From contig NZ_JAJJNF010000008.1 of the NCBI RefSeq assembly GCF_021245805.1, forward strand, positions 124,001 to 188,000: DNA of 64,000 nucleotides. Direction: 5' to 3'. Numbering within the stretch: position 1 is the stretch's first letter; every line of letters begins with the position of its first letter. Source of the DNA: Mangrovimonas futianensis (GTDB lineage Bacteria > Bacteroidota > Bacteroidia > Flavobacteriales > Flavobacteriaceae). The translations under genes and the position numbers were made by a program. Positions 39,264-49,000 of this stretch are shown here, one piece after another. The notes under the pieces are model-generated. The model did not search any database. It worked only from the letters and a program-made list of their open reading frames with translations, and was not told the DNA's origin.

Positions 39264-39848
39264 TTAGTTCAAAACATAGGTAAATCCGATAGTGGGTCCA
39301 ATGCCTGAATAAAGGTTATTAGTATTCTCTGATGTGATGTTTCTAGTGCTTATGTAGGGTATGATAAACTCGAATCCAAATTTATCATTCAGGAAGTAGT
39401 TTGTTCCTATCCCTATATTTAAAATAGAAATACCACCACTTAGATCTTGATGCTTATTGGTACGTGACGAACTTTGATCTGCATCATATTTAATGGTTCC
39501 CAAACCAAAACCTAATTCAGCAAACAATCGCCATTTTTCTTTGTTGATGAAGTTGTTTCTTAAAGTTGGAATAAAAGCAAAGGAGTTATAATAGGAATCA
39601 ACACTAGCGATTGTTAAATCGTTTAAGGTGGCGTAGGAAAAATTGATGTCAATAGAAGTTTTATCTGAAATAAAATACCCGACAGAAGGTTTAAGCACCA
39701 TTCCATTGATGCCTGATTCAAAACCATCTGAAGACCCAAATAGGGGTAAAGCAGAAACGGTGAGTTTGATGTCGTTTTGTTGGGATTGACTGTAGGAATT
39801 ATAATGCACTAAGGTTAAACAGAAGATTAGGAAAAGAAATTTGTTCAT
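39264..39848 (-). CDS. Outer-membrane beta-barrel protein
   Basis: The 194-aa protein has a signal peptide (FLFLIFCLTLVHYNSYSQ). The mature part has alternating hydrophobic/polar strands with Gly and aromatic girdles (LKPSVGYFISDKTSIDINFS, ELGFGLGTIKYD, LNIGIGTNYFLNDKFGFEFI) and a terminal strand GPTIGFTYVLN. This is the porin-family/OmpW-like small barrel of Bacteroidota, about eight strands. The substrate is unknown. Confidence 0.85.
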   Translation of the reverse strand: MNKFLFLIFCLTLVHYNSYSQSQQNDIKLTVSALPLFGSSDGFESGINGMVLKPSVGYFISDKTSIDINFSYATLNDLTIASVDSYYNSFAFIPTLRNNFINKEKWRLFAELGFGLGTIKYDADQSSSRTNKHQDLSGGISILNIGIGTNYFLNDKFGFEFIIPYISTRNITSENTNNLYSGIGPTIGFTYVLN

Positions 39849-40130
39849 AGTAAATGTTTTGGTTTAAATAATGAGAATACAGGTATCAAGAACCATTCCT
39901 TTTTAAAAATAGGTATGAGGTATTGAAGTGAAATGGTAAGGGGAAGCCTTTTAAAACATTTGTGGTATCAAGGAATTATGGCCATAACTAATCATAGCCA
40001 TAATTTGATTAAAAGTGATGGTCCTGTTTATGGCTCTGGCCCTTGCCTTTGGTGGGTAGTGTTAGAATCCTATGAAGGTAGTACAACAATATTAACAAGA
40101 ACTCAGCATGCTTTTGTTTCATGCCATTGT

Positions 40131-40985
40131 CTATCTAGCATTCAGCCCAAATTCCTGCTCAACGGCTTGGTACCATTCGTCGTCGTTTGTGGCATTCCAA
40201 TCCACCCATTCTTCATCAGATTTTGTTTTTCTCCAGGCAATAAAGGGTTCGGCATCGGGACCAACGGGATGTCTTAATTTCCAATCGTTACTCTCAGCAA
40301 CTTCAAATATCTTATCAGCTACCAGTGAGGGTGGTGTAGGGGTTTCTAAGGAAGCTTTAAAAAGACCAGCAAGTCGTTTTGAATGCGGATAAATGGATTC
40401 TTGGTCGGTGGATATATCCATAGCCATTTGGGTTTTGATAATCCCAGGTTCCACGATGACTACCTTAACATTGAATGGTTTTACTTCCTGCGCCAAAGCT
40501 TCACTAATGGCTTCAAGTGCATGTTTACTTGCGGCATACCCACCCAAGGGACTATTTGCAATGTGCCCTGAAACAGAGGCAATATTGATGATACAACCTG
40601 ATTTGTTTTTTCGCATTTGTGGCAACAAGGCCTTAGTACATCGTAGGACTCCTAAATAGTTGGTGTTCATAATGGCTTGGAAATCATCTATAGACATTTC
40701 TTCAATGGAACCATGACGTTCAATTCCAGCATTGTTGACCAGCACATCTATAAAAACACCGTCTTGATTGATGTTGTCCATACATTGTTTAACAGAAGTA
40801 TTAGAATCAACATCCATCTCACAAATTGTAATGTCTAAAGATTCTTTTTTAATGGTCTGTTTTAGTTCTATAGCGGCTTCGGGGCGGCGCATTGTAGCAA
40901 TTACTTGGTAACCGGCACGCCCAAATTTTAAGGCGGTTTCAAGTCCGATACCTTTGCTTGTTCCTGTGATGAGTACAGTTTTCAT
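40131..40985 (-). CDS. Short-chain dehydrogenase/reductase
   Basis: The 284-aa classical SDR has the cofactor motif TGTSKGIG (residues 7-14), DVLVNNAGIERHG, active-site Ser in INIASVSGHI and the catalytic YAASKHALE (Tyr-x3-Lys). Family features PGIIKTQMA follow. The residue pattern after the Gly motif (TMRRPEAA) suggests NADP(H) preference. The substrate cannot be read from sequence. It is isolated from neighbours by about 280 bp downstream and about 330 bp upstream. Confidence 0.93.
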   Translation of the reverse strand: MKTVLITGTSKGIGLETALKFGRAGYQVIATMRRPEAAIELKQTIKKESLDITICEMDVDSNTSVKQCMDNINQDGVFIDVLVNNAGIERHGSIEEMSIDDFQAIMNTNYLGVLRCTKALLPQMRKNKSGCIINIASVSGHIANSPLGGYAASKHALEAISEALAQEVKPFNVKVVIVEPGIIKTQMAMDISTDQESIYPHSKRLAGLFKASLETPTPPSLVADKIFEVAESNDWKLRHPVGPDAEPFIAWRKTKSDEEWVDWNATNDDEWYQAVEQEFGLNAR

Positions 40986-41276
40986 AAAATATTATTTTTA
41001 TCAAGCGGGTTAAAAGAGGATAAGGGAGGTGTTAAGGAATTGGGGCTAGAATAGAAAATCTATTGGTTTTTTGATACCAAGGTGAGGCTAGTTGATTTCC
41101 TTTATTCTTCTATTTGCGGCAGTTGGTTAGTTACTAAGTTACTAAATATAGAATTAGTAATGGAGAATTAGCAGAAAAAGAGATGGAAATGATTTTTTAA
41201 TTGAATAGGAAGAGACAAATTCTAATTCATCGAAATTAAAAACAAAAAGAGTTAAATGCTGTAGACAATAAAAAAG
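40986..41276. other. Intergenic stretch without recognisable gene
   Basis: About 290 bp between the SDR start and the tRNA-Ser terminator. No credible ORF, RNA fold or strong promoter match was seen. There is a short tandem TTACTAAG/TTACTAAA (around 41131-41145) and general A/T-rich sequence. Confidence 0.5.
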
Positions 41277-41312
41277 AAAACCCTTGAAGTTAAGTAACTT
41301 TCAAGGGTTTTT
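41277..41312 (-). terminator. tRNA-Ser terminator
   Basis: AAAACCCTTGA (41277-41287) pairs with TCAAGGGTTTT (41301-41311), with a further short inner stem. It is immediately downstream of the tRNA on the minus strand. Confidence 0.88.
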
Positions 41313-41313
41313 G

Positions 41314-41398
41314 CGGAGAAAGAGGGATTCGAACCCCCGGAGGTGTGACCCTCAACAGTTTTCAAGACTGCCGCATTCGACCACTCTGCCATTTCTCC
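41314..41398 (-). tRNA. tRNA-Ser (TGA anticodon)
   Basis: The 85-nt class II tRNA has acceptor GGAGAAA/TTTCTCC and discriminator G. The anticodon loop CTTGAAA has TGA at 41362-41364. A long variable arm (GAGGGTCACACCTC) and T-loop TTCGAAT are present. CCA is not encoded. Confidence 0.96.
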
Positions 41399-41408
41399 TA
41401 AGCGGTTG

Positions 41409-41416
41409 CAAATATA
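41409..41416 (-). promoter_or_regulatory. -7 element of tRNA-Ser
   Basis: The minus strand reads TATATTTG, an exact TAnnTTTG, 10 bp before the tRNA 5' end. Confidence 0.7.
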
Positions 41417-41521
41417 ACAACTATTATTGAAAAGGAAATAATTTTTTAATAAAAAAGTTCTTGTTTTAAAGTTTAAGAATTTAAAAACATGATTCACAAG
41501 GCTTTGGTTTCTTTATGATTT

Positions 41522-43030
41522 TCAATGAGCAACCATTTCTGAGGTTTTCATGGTACCATGAGCTTTAAATTGACTATGCCAACTCAGGGCTTTATCAAGG
41601 ATGTGAGGTGTGTGCCCACCCTGTTGGTATGCTTCTTCAAAGTATTCTAGTAGCTGGCCTTTGTAACTGGGATGCACACAGTTTTCAATGATTACTTTAG
41701 CTCTTTCTACAGGCGCTAAACCTCTTATGTCTGCTAACCCTTGCTCGGTCACTAGTATATCCACATCATGCTCGGTATGATCAGTGTGGGATACCATAGG
41801 AACAATATGTGAAATGCGTCCTTCTTTTGAAATAGATGGGCATGCAAAAATACTTAGATAACCGTTTCGAGCGAAGTCTCCAGAACCACCAATACCATTC
41901 ATCATGTGGGTACCAGTAATGTGGGTAGAATTAACATTGCCATAAATATCAAATTCAATGGCCGTGTTGATTCCTATAACACCTAGTCGTCTAATAACTT
42001 CAGCCGAATTACTAATGTTTTGCGGTCTTAGAAGTAATTTGTCTTTGTAGGTATCAAAATGTTCAAAAATTCTTTTTGAACAACTTTCTGTAACTGTAAT
42101 GGAAGATGCAGAGGCAAAAAGTAATTTGCCAGAATCTATAAGTTCAAAGGTACTGTCTTGGAGTACCTCAGAATACATGGTTAAGTTTTTAAACCTACTA
42201 TGTGCGAAACCAGATAAAATGGCATTTGCCGTTTTACCAATTCCAGCCTGCAATGGAAGTAAGGTCTCCGAGAGTCTACCAGCATCTACTTCTTGTTCCA
42301 AAAATTGAAGAATGTGGTTGGAAATGGCTGTCGTTTTTTCATCTGGTGCAGAAATCACTGCAGGACAGTCTGGGACTTCAGTAAAAACAATGGCAGCTAC
42401 TTTTCTTGGGTCCACTTGAATGAATGGATCACCAATTCTAGTATCTGATTGGGTAACTGGTATAATTTCCCTGTTAGGCTGTTTGCCCAACAATTTAATA
42501 TCGTGAATACCCCCCATATTTACAGGGAAGGTTGTGTTGATTTCAATAATTATTTTTGAGGCCTTTTCTGCAAAAATGGGAGAGTTTCCAACAGAGGTTG
42601 TAGGAATTATATAGCCCTCTTCTGTGATGGAAGCTGCTTCAATTATGGCGACATCAATATTGAAGTTGTCCAAACTTTGTAGCATATCTGCTGTTTGCCC
42701 TAAGTGTTGGTCTACATAAAGCACTTCATGGTTATTGATACTGTTTCTAAGGGTGGGGTCTGCTTGAAAGGGCATTCTTTTATAAAGGGCACCATGTTTG
42801 GCTAGGTCGGCATCTGTATCATAACCTAAAGAAGCGCCGCTTAGCACAGTCACTTTTAAGTTTTCATGGCGTGCTCTTTCAGCTACTTTGGGTAATACCG
42901 ATTTACTATCACCCGCTTTGGTAAAACCACTAACTCCCAAGACATCCCTATGCTTGATAATATTTGCTGCTTGTTCTGGAGATTGTATTTTTTCCATATA
43001 AGAAGGGAACTTTATTCTGTTATTAGTCAT
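41522..43030 (-). CDS. Succinyl-CoA:acetate CoA-transferase / acetyl-CoA hydrolase family
   Basis: The 502-aa protein carries hallmarks of class I CoA-transferases of the Cat1/AarC group: GVSGFTKAGDSKSVLP, the catalytic Glu in MYSEVLQDSTF (Glu288), GTHMMNGIGGSGDFARNGYL and VTEQGLADIRGLAP. It would exchange CoA between acetate and succinate (or a similar pair), activating acetate or closing a modified TCA route. The next gene outward, on the opposite strand, is an AraC regulator 180 bp away, a plausible but unproven regulator. Confidence 0.9.
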   Translation of the reverse strand: MTNNRIKFPSYMEKIQSPEQAANIIKHRDVLGVSGFTKAGDSKSVLPKVAERARHENLKVTVLSGASLGYDTDADLAKHGALYKRMPFQADPTLRNSINNHEVLYVDQHLGQTADMLQSLDNFNIDVAIIEAASITEEGYIIPTTSVGNSPIFAEKASKIIIEINTTFPVNMGGIHDIKLLGKQPNREIIPVTQSDTRIGDPFIQVDPRKVAAIVFTEVPDCPAVISAPDEKTTAISNHILQFLEQEVDAGRLSETLLPLQAGIGKTANAILSGFAHSRFKNLTMYSEVLQDSTFELIDSGKLLFASASSITVTESCSKRIFEHFDTYKDKLLLRPQNISNSAEVIRRLGVIGINTAIEFDIYGNVNSTHITGTHMMNGIGGSGDFARNGYLSIFACPSISKEGRISHIVPMVSHTDHTEHDVDILVTEQGLADIRGLAPVERAKVIIENCVHPSYKGQLLEYFEEAYQQGGHTPHILDKALSWHSQFKAHGTMKTSEMVAH

Positions 43031-43210
43031 GTTTGTGTGTTTTGTAATTTTTTAAATTAAAAATTGGTTATTTAATCAATCTTCTTTGATTTAATTGTGT
43101 ATTTGATAAAATAGGTTGGCAATTTATATAAGATATTTAGTGTCTATTTATTTAAAAAGGACAATAATTTATTAATTTAGTGCAAGAAGTCAATCGAAGG
43201 AACTATTAGC

Positions 43211-44017
43211 ATGTCCAGTAAGTATTATTTAACTGAAGTAGATAAAAACGCGCAGAGTGTTTATTGTTACCATAATTTGATGGGGGAAACTTATATAGAG
43301 CCCCATACACATGAGAAAGGCCAATTTATTTATACCGAAGGAGGCGTTGTCTATGTAAAAACTGATAGTTGTACTTACTTTTTGCCGGCAAGACATTACA
43401 TGTGGATTCCGGCTGGTGTTAAACATTCTATTTATCCAAGTTCTACTGAGGTAATAATGAGAAACCTATACTTTCCCATAGGAACAAATACAGGTTCCTT
43501 TTATAAAAGGGAAGGAATCTATCCTGCCAATAACTTGGTAATGGAGTTATTACTGTTTACAAAAAAATGGAAGGGAGATATTATCAAATCCCAAGAGCAA
43601 CAATATGCCATAGTTAATGCCCTGAAAGTGCTTTTAGCCCAAACGGTTCCACAATCTTTGCCTTTGGAATTGCCACAACCTAGTGATGGGAGATTGATTA
43701 ATATCATTGAATACCTAACAAATTACATTAATAAAGAGCACTTTTTGCCGGAATTGGCATCTTCATTTAGGATGACAGATAAATCTCTTTATCGTTTGTT
43801 TAAAAAGGATTTGGGTATGTCCTTTATTAGGTACTACACGCAACTGCGGGTTTTTAAATCCTTAGAATATTTAATGAATCCAGATTATACTATTTCAGAG
43901 ATAGCTCACATGGTTGGATACAATAGTTTACCAACGTTTAGCACGACTTTTAGTAAAATTATGGGTAAGCGCCCTTCAGAGTATAGAAAATCAAATGAGA
44001 TTTATTTAGAACCTTAA
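43211..44017 (+). CDS. AraC-family regulator with N-terminal cupin
   Basis: The 268-aa protein has a cupin-like sensor domain (about 15-110) with EPHTHEKGQFIYTEGGVVYV and the final strand HYMWIPAGVKHSIYP. The two AraC helix-turn-helix motifs (about 165-262) show FRMTDKSLYRLFKKDLGMSF and YTISEIAHMVGYNSLPTFST. It likely binds a small effector in the cupin and activates nearby genes. It is divergent from the CoA-transferase and followed 41 bp later by a nitroreductase gene with its own -7 box. Confidence 0.92.
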   Translation: MSSKYYLTEVDKNAQSVYCYHNLMGETYIEPHTHEKGQFIYTEGGVVYVKTDSCTYFLPARHYMWIPAGVKHSIYPSSTEVIMRNLYFPIGTNTGSFYKREGIYPANNLVMELLLFTKKWKGDIIKSQEQQYAIVNALKVLLAQTVPQSLPLELPQPSDGRLINIIEYLTNYINKEHFLPELASSFRMTDKSLYRLFKKDLGMSFIRYYTQLRVFKSLEYLMNPDYTISEIAHMVGYNSLPTFSTTFSKIMGKRPSEYRKSNEIYLEP

Positions 44018-44037
44018 TGCTCCCGCTTTCAAATCGC

Positions 44038-44045
44038 TATCTTTG
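44038..44045 (+). promoter_or_regulatory. -7 element of the nitroreductase gene
   Basis: TATCTTTG is an exact TAnnTTTG, 13 bp before ATG 44059. No TTG lies at the -33 spacing. Confidence 0.6.
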
Positions 44046-44058
44046 CAACCTAAATTAA

Positions 44059-44694
44059 ATGAAGTTGGGAATAATAGAACAATTACAATGGCGTTATGCC
44101 ACAAAGGCCTTTAATAGTGAAAAGTTTTTGACGGAAGAACAACTATCCACATTGTTACAAGCATTCAATTTGACTGCGACTTCTTATGGTTTGCAACCTA
44201 TTAAATTAGTGGTTGTTCAAAATAAAGAGAAACAAAAACAATTGGTTGCTGCTACTATGGGACAAAAACAAGTGGAGCAAGCATCACATGTGTTAGTGTT
44301 TTGTATACAGACATCGATAGATAAAGAGTTTGTAACTGAATATTTTGATAGGGTTCATAACATCCGAAATACTCCAAAAACGGTTTTAAAACCTTTTAAG
44401 AATTTCCTAATTGACGATTTTGAAAACAAGTCCCAAAATCAAATAGAGGTTTGGGCCACTAATCAAGCATATCTAGCCATGGGAAATTTAATGACCGTTT
44501 GTGCTATGGAAGGTATTGATGCCTGCCCTATGGAGGGGTTTGAAGCACATAAGTATGATGAATTATTAGGTTTAACTCCCAAAGGGTTAAGATCGGTATT
44601 GGTTATGCCCATTGGTTTCCGCGCAGATGATGATATGTTTGCCTCCTTTAAAAAAGTTAGAAAGAATCTTGAAGATTCTGTAGTTATTTGGTAA
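44059..44694 (+). CDS. Nitroreductase-family NAD(P)H-dependent flavoprotein
   Basis: The 211-aa protein has the family start QLQWRYATKAFNSEKFLTEE and SYGLQPIKLVVVQNKEKQ for the FMN-binding N-terminal half. A nitroreductase-type ATNQAYLAMGNLMTVCAMEGIDACPMEGFE follows, with final VLVMPIGFRADDD. It is a cytoplasmic FMN enzyme reducing nitro compounds or quinones, NfsB-like. The physiological substrate is unknown. Confidence 0.92.
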   Translation: MKLGIIEQLQWRYATKAFNSEKFLTEEQLSTLLQAFNLTATSYGLQPIKLVVVQNKEKQKQLVAATMGQKQVEQASHVLVFCIQTSIDKEFVTEYFDRVHNIRNTPKTVLKPFKNFLIDDFENKSQNQIEVWATNQAYLAMGNLMTVCAMEGIDACPMEGFEAHKYDELLGLTPKGLRSVLVMPIGFRADDDMFASFKKVRKNLEDSVVIW

Positions 44695-44759
44695 AAAGAC
44701 CAGTTGATAAAGCATCGGCATTAATCTTTTTTACACTCTTTTTTGTGCCTTATAAATTG

Positions 44760-44767
44760 TAGTTTTG
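44760..44767 (+). promoter_or_regulatory. -7 element of the KdnA-like gene
   Basis: TAGTTTTG is an exact TAnnTTTG, 24 bp before ATG 44792. Confidence 0.6.
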
Positions 44768-44791
44768 AAATCTTATTTTTAAAAATTAACC

Positions 44792-45988
44792 ATGCCTGGA
44801 TTTGAATTGTTTGGAGATATAGAACGAAAGGAAGTTCACGAAGTTTTAGAGACTGGAGTATTAATGCGTTACGGATTTGATGGAATGCGTCAAGGGCGTT
44901 GGAAGGCCAGAGAATTAGAGCAGGAAATTCAAAATCAATTGCAAGTCAAGCACGCTCAAGTGGTATCTAGCGGAACCGCGGCTGTTTCAATGGCATTGGC
45001 TGTTGCGGGTATAGGGGCAGGTGATGAGGTCATTATGCCCACATTTACATTTGTAGCCAGTTTTGAGGCTGTCATGATGCTTGGAGCTATTCCTAAATTG
45101 GTAGATATCGACAATACTCTAACGCTTGATCCGTTAGCGGTTGAGAAAGCCATTTCCCCAAAAACCAAGGCTATTATGCCGGTTCATATGTGTGGAAGTA
45201 TGGCAGATTTATCGGCTTTAAAAGCGTTATGTGCTAAATACCATTTAAAACTCATAGAAGATGCATGTCAGGCTATTGGTGCCACCTATCAGGGAAAAGC
45301 TCTGGGAACTATTGGTGATGTAGGTTGCTTTTCTTTTGATTTTGTCAAAACCGTAACCTGTGGTGAAGGCGGAGCTGTGGTTACCAATAATTCGGAGTTT
45401 TACCAAAACGCAGACCATTTTAGTGACCACGGTCATGATCATATAGGAATGGACAGAGGAGCCGAAGGACATCCATTTTTGGGTTATAATTTCCGTATTT
45501 CCGAATTGAATGCTGCTGTTGGTCTAGCTCAAATGAAAAGACTTCCCAGTTTTATTGAGACTCAGAAAAAACACTATACGATTATTCGTGAAGCTATAAG
45601 CCAAGTGAAAGGGATTGAGTTTAGAGCGGTTCCTGAAGGGGGAGAAGAGAGCTATGCCTTTTTGAATTTCTTTATGCCCACATTGGATGCAGCTAGAAAA
45701 ACCATGGAAGGATTTAAAGACCATGGGGTTGATGGCTGTTTTCATTATTATGATAATAATTGGCATTACATAAGGAAATGGGCACACCTTAAAGAATTGA
45801 AGACACTTTATCCGATTCCTCAAGAGGTACGGGAAGGTCTGAAGTATCTGCATGATGCCAAATTTGACCAATCTGATCACTTTATCGGACGCAATATTTC
45901 TTGCTTGATCAAATTGTCATGGACAGAGGAAGAGGTGAAAAATAGAGCAGAAAAAATGGTTATGGTTATTTCTGAGCTTCTTGCCTAA
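44792..45988 (+). CDS. DegT/DnrJ-family sugar aminotransferase, KdnA-like
   Basis: The 398-aa PLP aminotransferase has SSGTAAVSMALA, PTFTFVASFE, EDACQAIGATYQG and the PLP-lysine segment SFDFVKTVTCGEGG (Lys186). Several stretches, MPGFELFG at the N-terminus, VHMCGSMA, FSDHGHDHIGMDRGAE and DGCFHYY, agree with what I recall of Shewanella KdnA. KdnA makes 8-amino-3,8-dideoxy-octulosonate (Kdo8N) for LPS. The partner oxidase/dehydrogenase KdnB is not adjacent here. The Kdo8N assignment is therefore a strong family resemblance, not proof; another surface-sugar aminotransferase is the alternative. It is monocistronic with its own promoter. Confidence 0.85.
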   Translation: MPGFELFGDIERKEVHEVLETGVLMRYGFDGMRQGRWKARELEQEIQNQLQVKHAQVVSSGTAAVSMALAVAGIGAGDEVIMPTFTFVASFEAVMMLGAIPKLVDIDNTLTLDPLAVEKAISPKTKAIMPVHMCGSMADLSALKALCAKYHLKLIEDACQAIGATYQGKALGTIGDVGCFSFDFVKTVTCGEGGAVVTNNSEFYQNADHFSDHGHDHIGMDRGAEGHPFLGYNFRISELNAAVGLAQMKRLPSFIETQKKHYTIIREAISQVKGIEFRAVPEGGEESYAFLNFFMPTLDAARKTMEGFKDHGVDGCFHYYDNNWHYIRKWAHLKELKTLYPIPQEVREGLKYLHDAKFDQSDHFIGRNISCLIKLSWTEEEVKNRAEKMVMVISELLA

Positions 45989-46078
45989 GATAATTTCCTG
46001 ATTCTAATTAGTTTAGTATTTTTACTAAAATGCTGAATTATTAGAAGTTACATCTTTATATCGGTTTATATATGTTGG

Positions 46079-49000
46079 GTGTTTTCTGGTTTGTGTGTAT
46101 TACAAGCTCAGGAAATAAAACCTGATTTGACCAATCTCAGGCAAGTTACATTCAGATATTTAAATAATGAAGATGGCTTGTCACAAAATAGTGTGATTAG
46201 TATGGCACAAGATAGTACGGGGTATCTTTGGATTGCTACTCGCAGTGGACTGGATAGGTATGATGGCAACAATTTTAAGCATTACAATAAACAGTTTGAT
46301 GCAACGGCCAAGGGCAGAGGAAAGGTTTTAGGAAGGACTTTTGTTGACAGGCAGGACAATTTATGGATTATATCTTCTGGCTGTAAATTAGAGAAATATC
46401 AAAAGGAAACAGATTCCTTTTTTAGAGTTTTTCCTAATGATTCCGTTGTCAATATTTTTCAAGATTCTTATTCCAATATGTATTTCAGCATGTATAATGG
46501 TCAGGTAATAACTATTGGTGCTAAGAATAAGGATACAACGGTCCTATTTAACCCTCCCCAAAAGGATCTATTTGTACATCATTTTCTGGAAGAAGGGGAA
46601 CATTTATATTTGACGACGTTCAATGATATTTATAGGTACAGTTTAAAATCAAATACATATGAGATTATCCATAATAAGAACTCATCTAGAAATCATGTAT
46701 TAGAAAAATCTCAAGATGGTGTCGTATGGTTGGGAACTTTGGGAGATGGTCTGTATTACAAATCAAAATCTGATTTTGATTTTCAATCTGCAAATACAAT
46801 CAATCCCAAACTTCCAGAAAATCTTTATATTCTTTCACTTCACGAAGACAAATATCAAAGATTATGGATATGTACTCTTAAGCAAGGTATTTTACTCCTT
46901 GATCTTCGTACCAATACAATTGAAAAACTTAAGTTTCAAAAAGGCAATTTATATGCTTTAAGTGATAATGAGATTTTTACTTTATATGAAGATTCCAATG
47001 GTGTTATTTGGTTAGGAACCAATGTTTCGGGTTTGGCATATTATGATGAATACCTTTCTAAGTTTAATGTGTTAACAGCTAGTCAAGTGCCAGAGGACGT
47101 GAATGTTGAGGTTGTACTTTCTATTGCAACAGATAATGAGCAGAATGTGTTTTTTGGTACCACTAATGGTTTAACAATTTACAACAAAGTTAGAGATGAA
47201 TTCAAAACCCTAACAGATAGAAACTCACCATTGCTCACATCAGCCATAAACGCCATGTATTATGAAAATGGTGATTTATGGGTGGGACATGGAACTGTAT
47301 TGGGAAAAAAAGGAGGTCTAACCATTATTAATGATCAAGGAGGTTATGAAGTTTTCAATGCATCCTCAAAGACGCCTTTGGATATTAATTACATCAACAA
47401 GATTTTTAGGGATTCAAACGGACAAATGTGGCTGGCATGTGATTATGGCTTGATTAAATTTGATAGGAAGTATGGTATCATTGAAAAATACCATTATACA
47501 AATGATGACTCCACTTTAAATTCAATTAATTCTGTGTCGTGTATTATTGAAGATTCCAACAAAACCCTATGGATTTCAACCTATACAGATGGAGTTTTTA
47601 AAGTCGATATAAAGTCTGGAGAAGCGGAACAAATCCTTAAAGAATCAAAAAAAATAAAAAGCATTGCTTTTGACCCAACTAATGAAAATATTTTGTGGGT
47701 TGGTACCAATGGAAATGGCCTAATTAGGTATAATATTCAATCTAGAGAGAAGGAGGTGTTTTCGGTTGATCAAGGTTTTCCAGATAATTGTATTTATGGT
47801 GTTTTATTTGATGAGTCCAATAATCTTTGGATGAGTACCAATAGGGGCATGGTAAAGTTTAGATATCAGGGAAGTAATGATTTTTTAATTGAAAACTTTA
47901 ATACTAATGATGGCTTACAATCGTTGGAATTCAATACGAATGCTTATTATAAAGACAAACAAGGAGTCATGTATTTTGGAGGTTTGGCAGGAGTCAATTG
48001 GTTTAAACCAGAAAATATTACCAAAAACCCAAACGTTCCAAAAACCATAATATCTGATATAACAGTTGTTAACAATGAAATTGATTTTTCAAAGAACCAT
48101 ACTTTTTCCAGTGATAGTAATACCATTTCAATTAGATTTGAGAGTTTAAACTTTTCTAAACCTAAAGGGAATAATTTTAAATACCGATTGATTAATCATG
48201 ATGAGGAATGGATGGAGTCTGGCAATAATAATTTGGCCCGATACGTCAATTTGCCACCAAATGACTATAGGTTTGAAGTGATTTCCAGTAATTATGATGG
48301 TTTGTGGAACACAATACCTGCTACTTATTCCTTTACGATATTAAACCCATGGTATCTTAGTAGTTTGGCAAAATTTATTTATGTTTTGCTGGGGTTACTT
48401 ATCATTTATGCCGTTTACAAGTATTTAAATTGGAGGTGGCAGATGAAAATGAAATTGGAGTTGGAAACCCGAGAGACAGATAGATTAAAAAAACTAGATG
48501 AATATAAAACCAAGTTATACAATAACATTTCTCATGAGTTTCGTACCCCATTAACACTCATATCAGGACCAGTAGATAACCAATTGTGTAAACCCAATAT
48601 TTCAGAAACTGATAAACAAGAATTAAATCTAATTAAGAGAAGCTCTAAGCGCTTACTGAATTTGGTTAATCAATTACTAGATTTATCAAAGTTAGAAACG
48701 GGTAATTTAAAATTGAATGTTGTACAAGGAAATTTATCTGTTTTATTAAAGCAAATAGTCACTGGGTTTGAGTTTAAAGCGAAAGATAAAGAACTGGAAT
48801 TTACGTATCAAATAGACGATGTGAATGAAGCATGGTTTGATAGGGATGTTATTGAAAAAATAGTATCTAATTTATTGGGTAATGCTGTAAAATACACACC
48901 CGATGGAGGTTATATTAAATTTGATGCTACTTTAAATGATGGATTTTTAACTGTAACAGTTGTCAACAATGGCAATAGTTTAAAGGATGAAGAACTACCC

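Noticed and set aside
39974..40005. Inverted repeat AATTATGGC / GCCATAATT with 14-bp spacer between the outer-membrane protein and SDR genes
   Set aside because: No T-run, no promoter match and no neighbouring operator logic; treated as probably incidental.
39933..40277. 114-aa plus-strand open frame before and across the SDR gene end
   Set aside because: Mostly antisense to the SDR coding region, with no recognisable protein features.
41252..41497. 81-aa minus-strand open frame covering tRNA-Ser
   Set aside because: It is the translated tRNA and its terminator, a common false ORF.
43080..43120. Imperfect inverted repeat between the CoA-transferase and AraC genes (TTTAATCAA / TTTGATTTAA)
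   Set aside because: Several mismatches in an A/T-rich region; not convincing as an operator.
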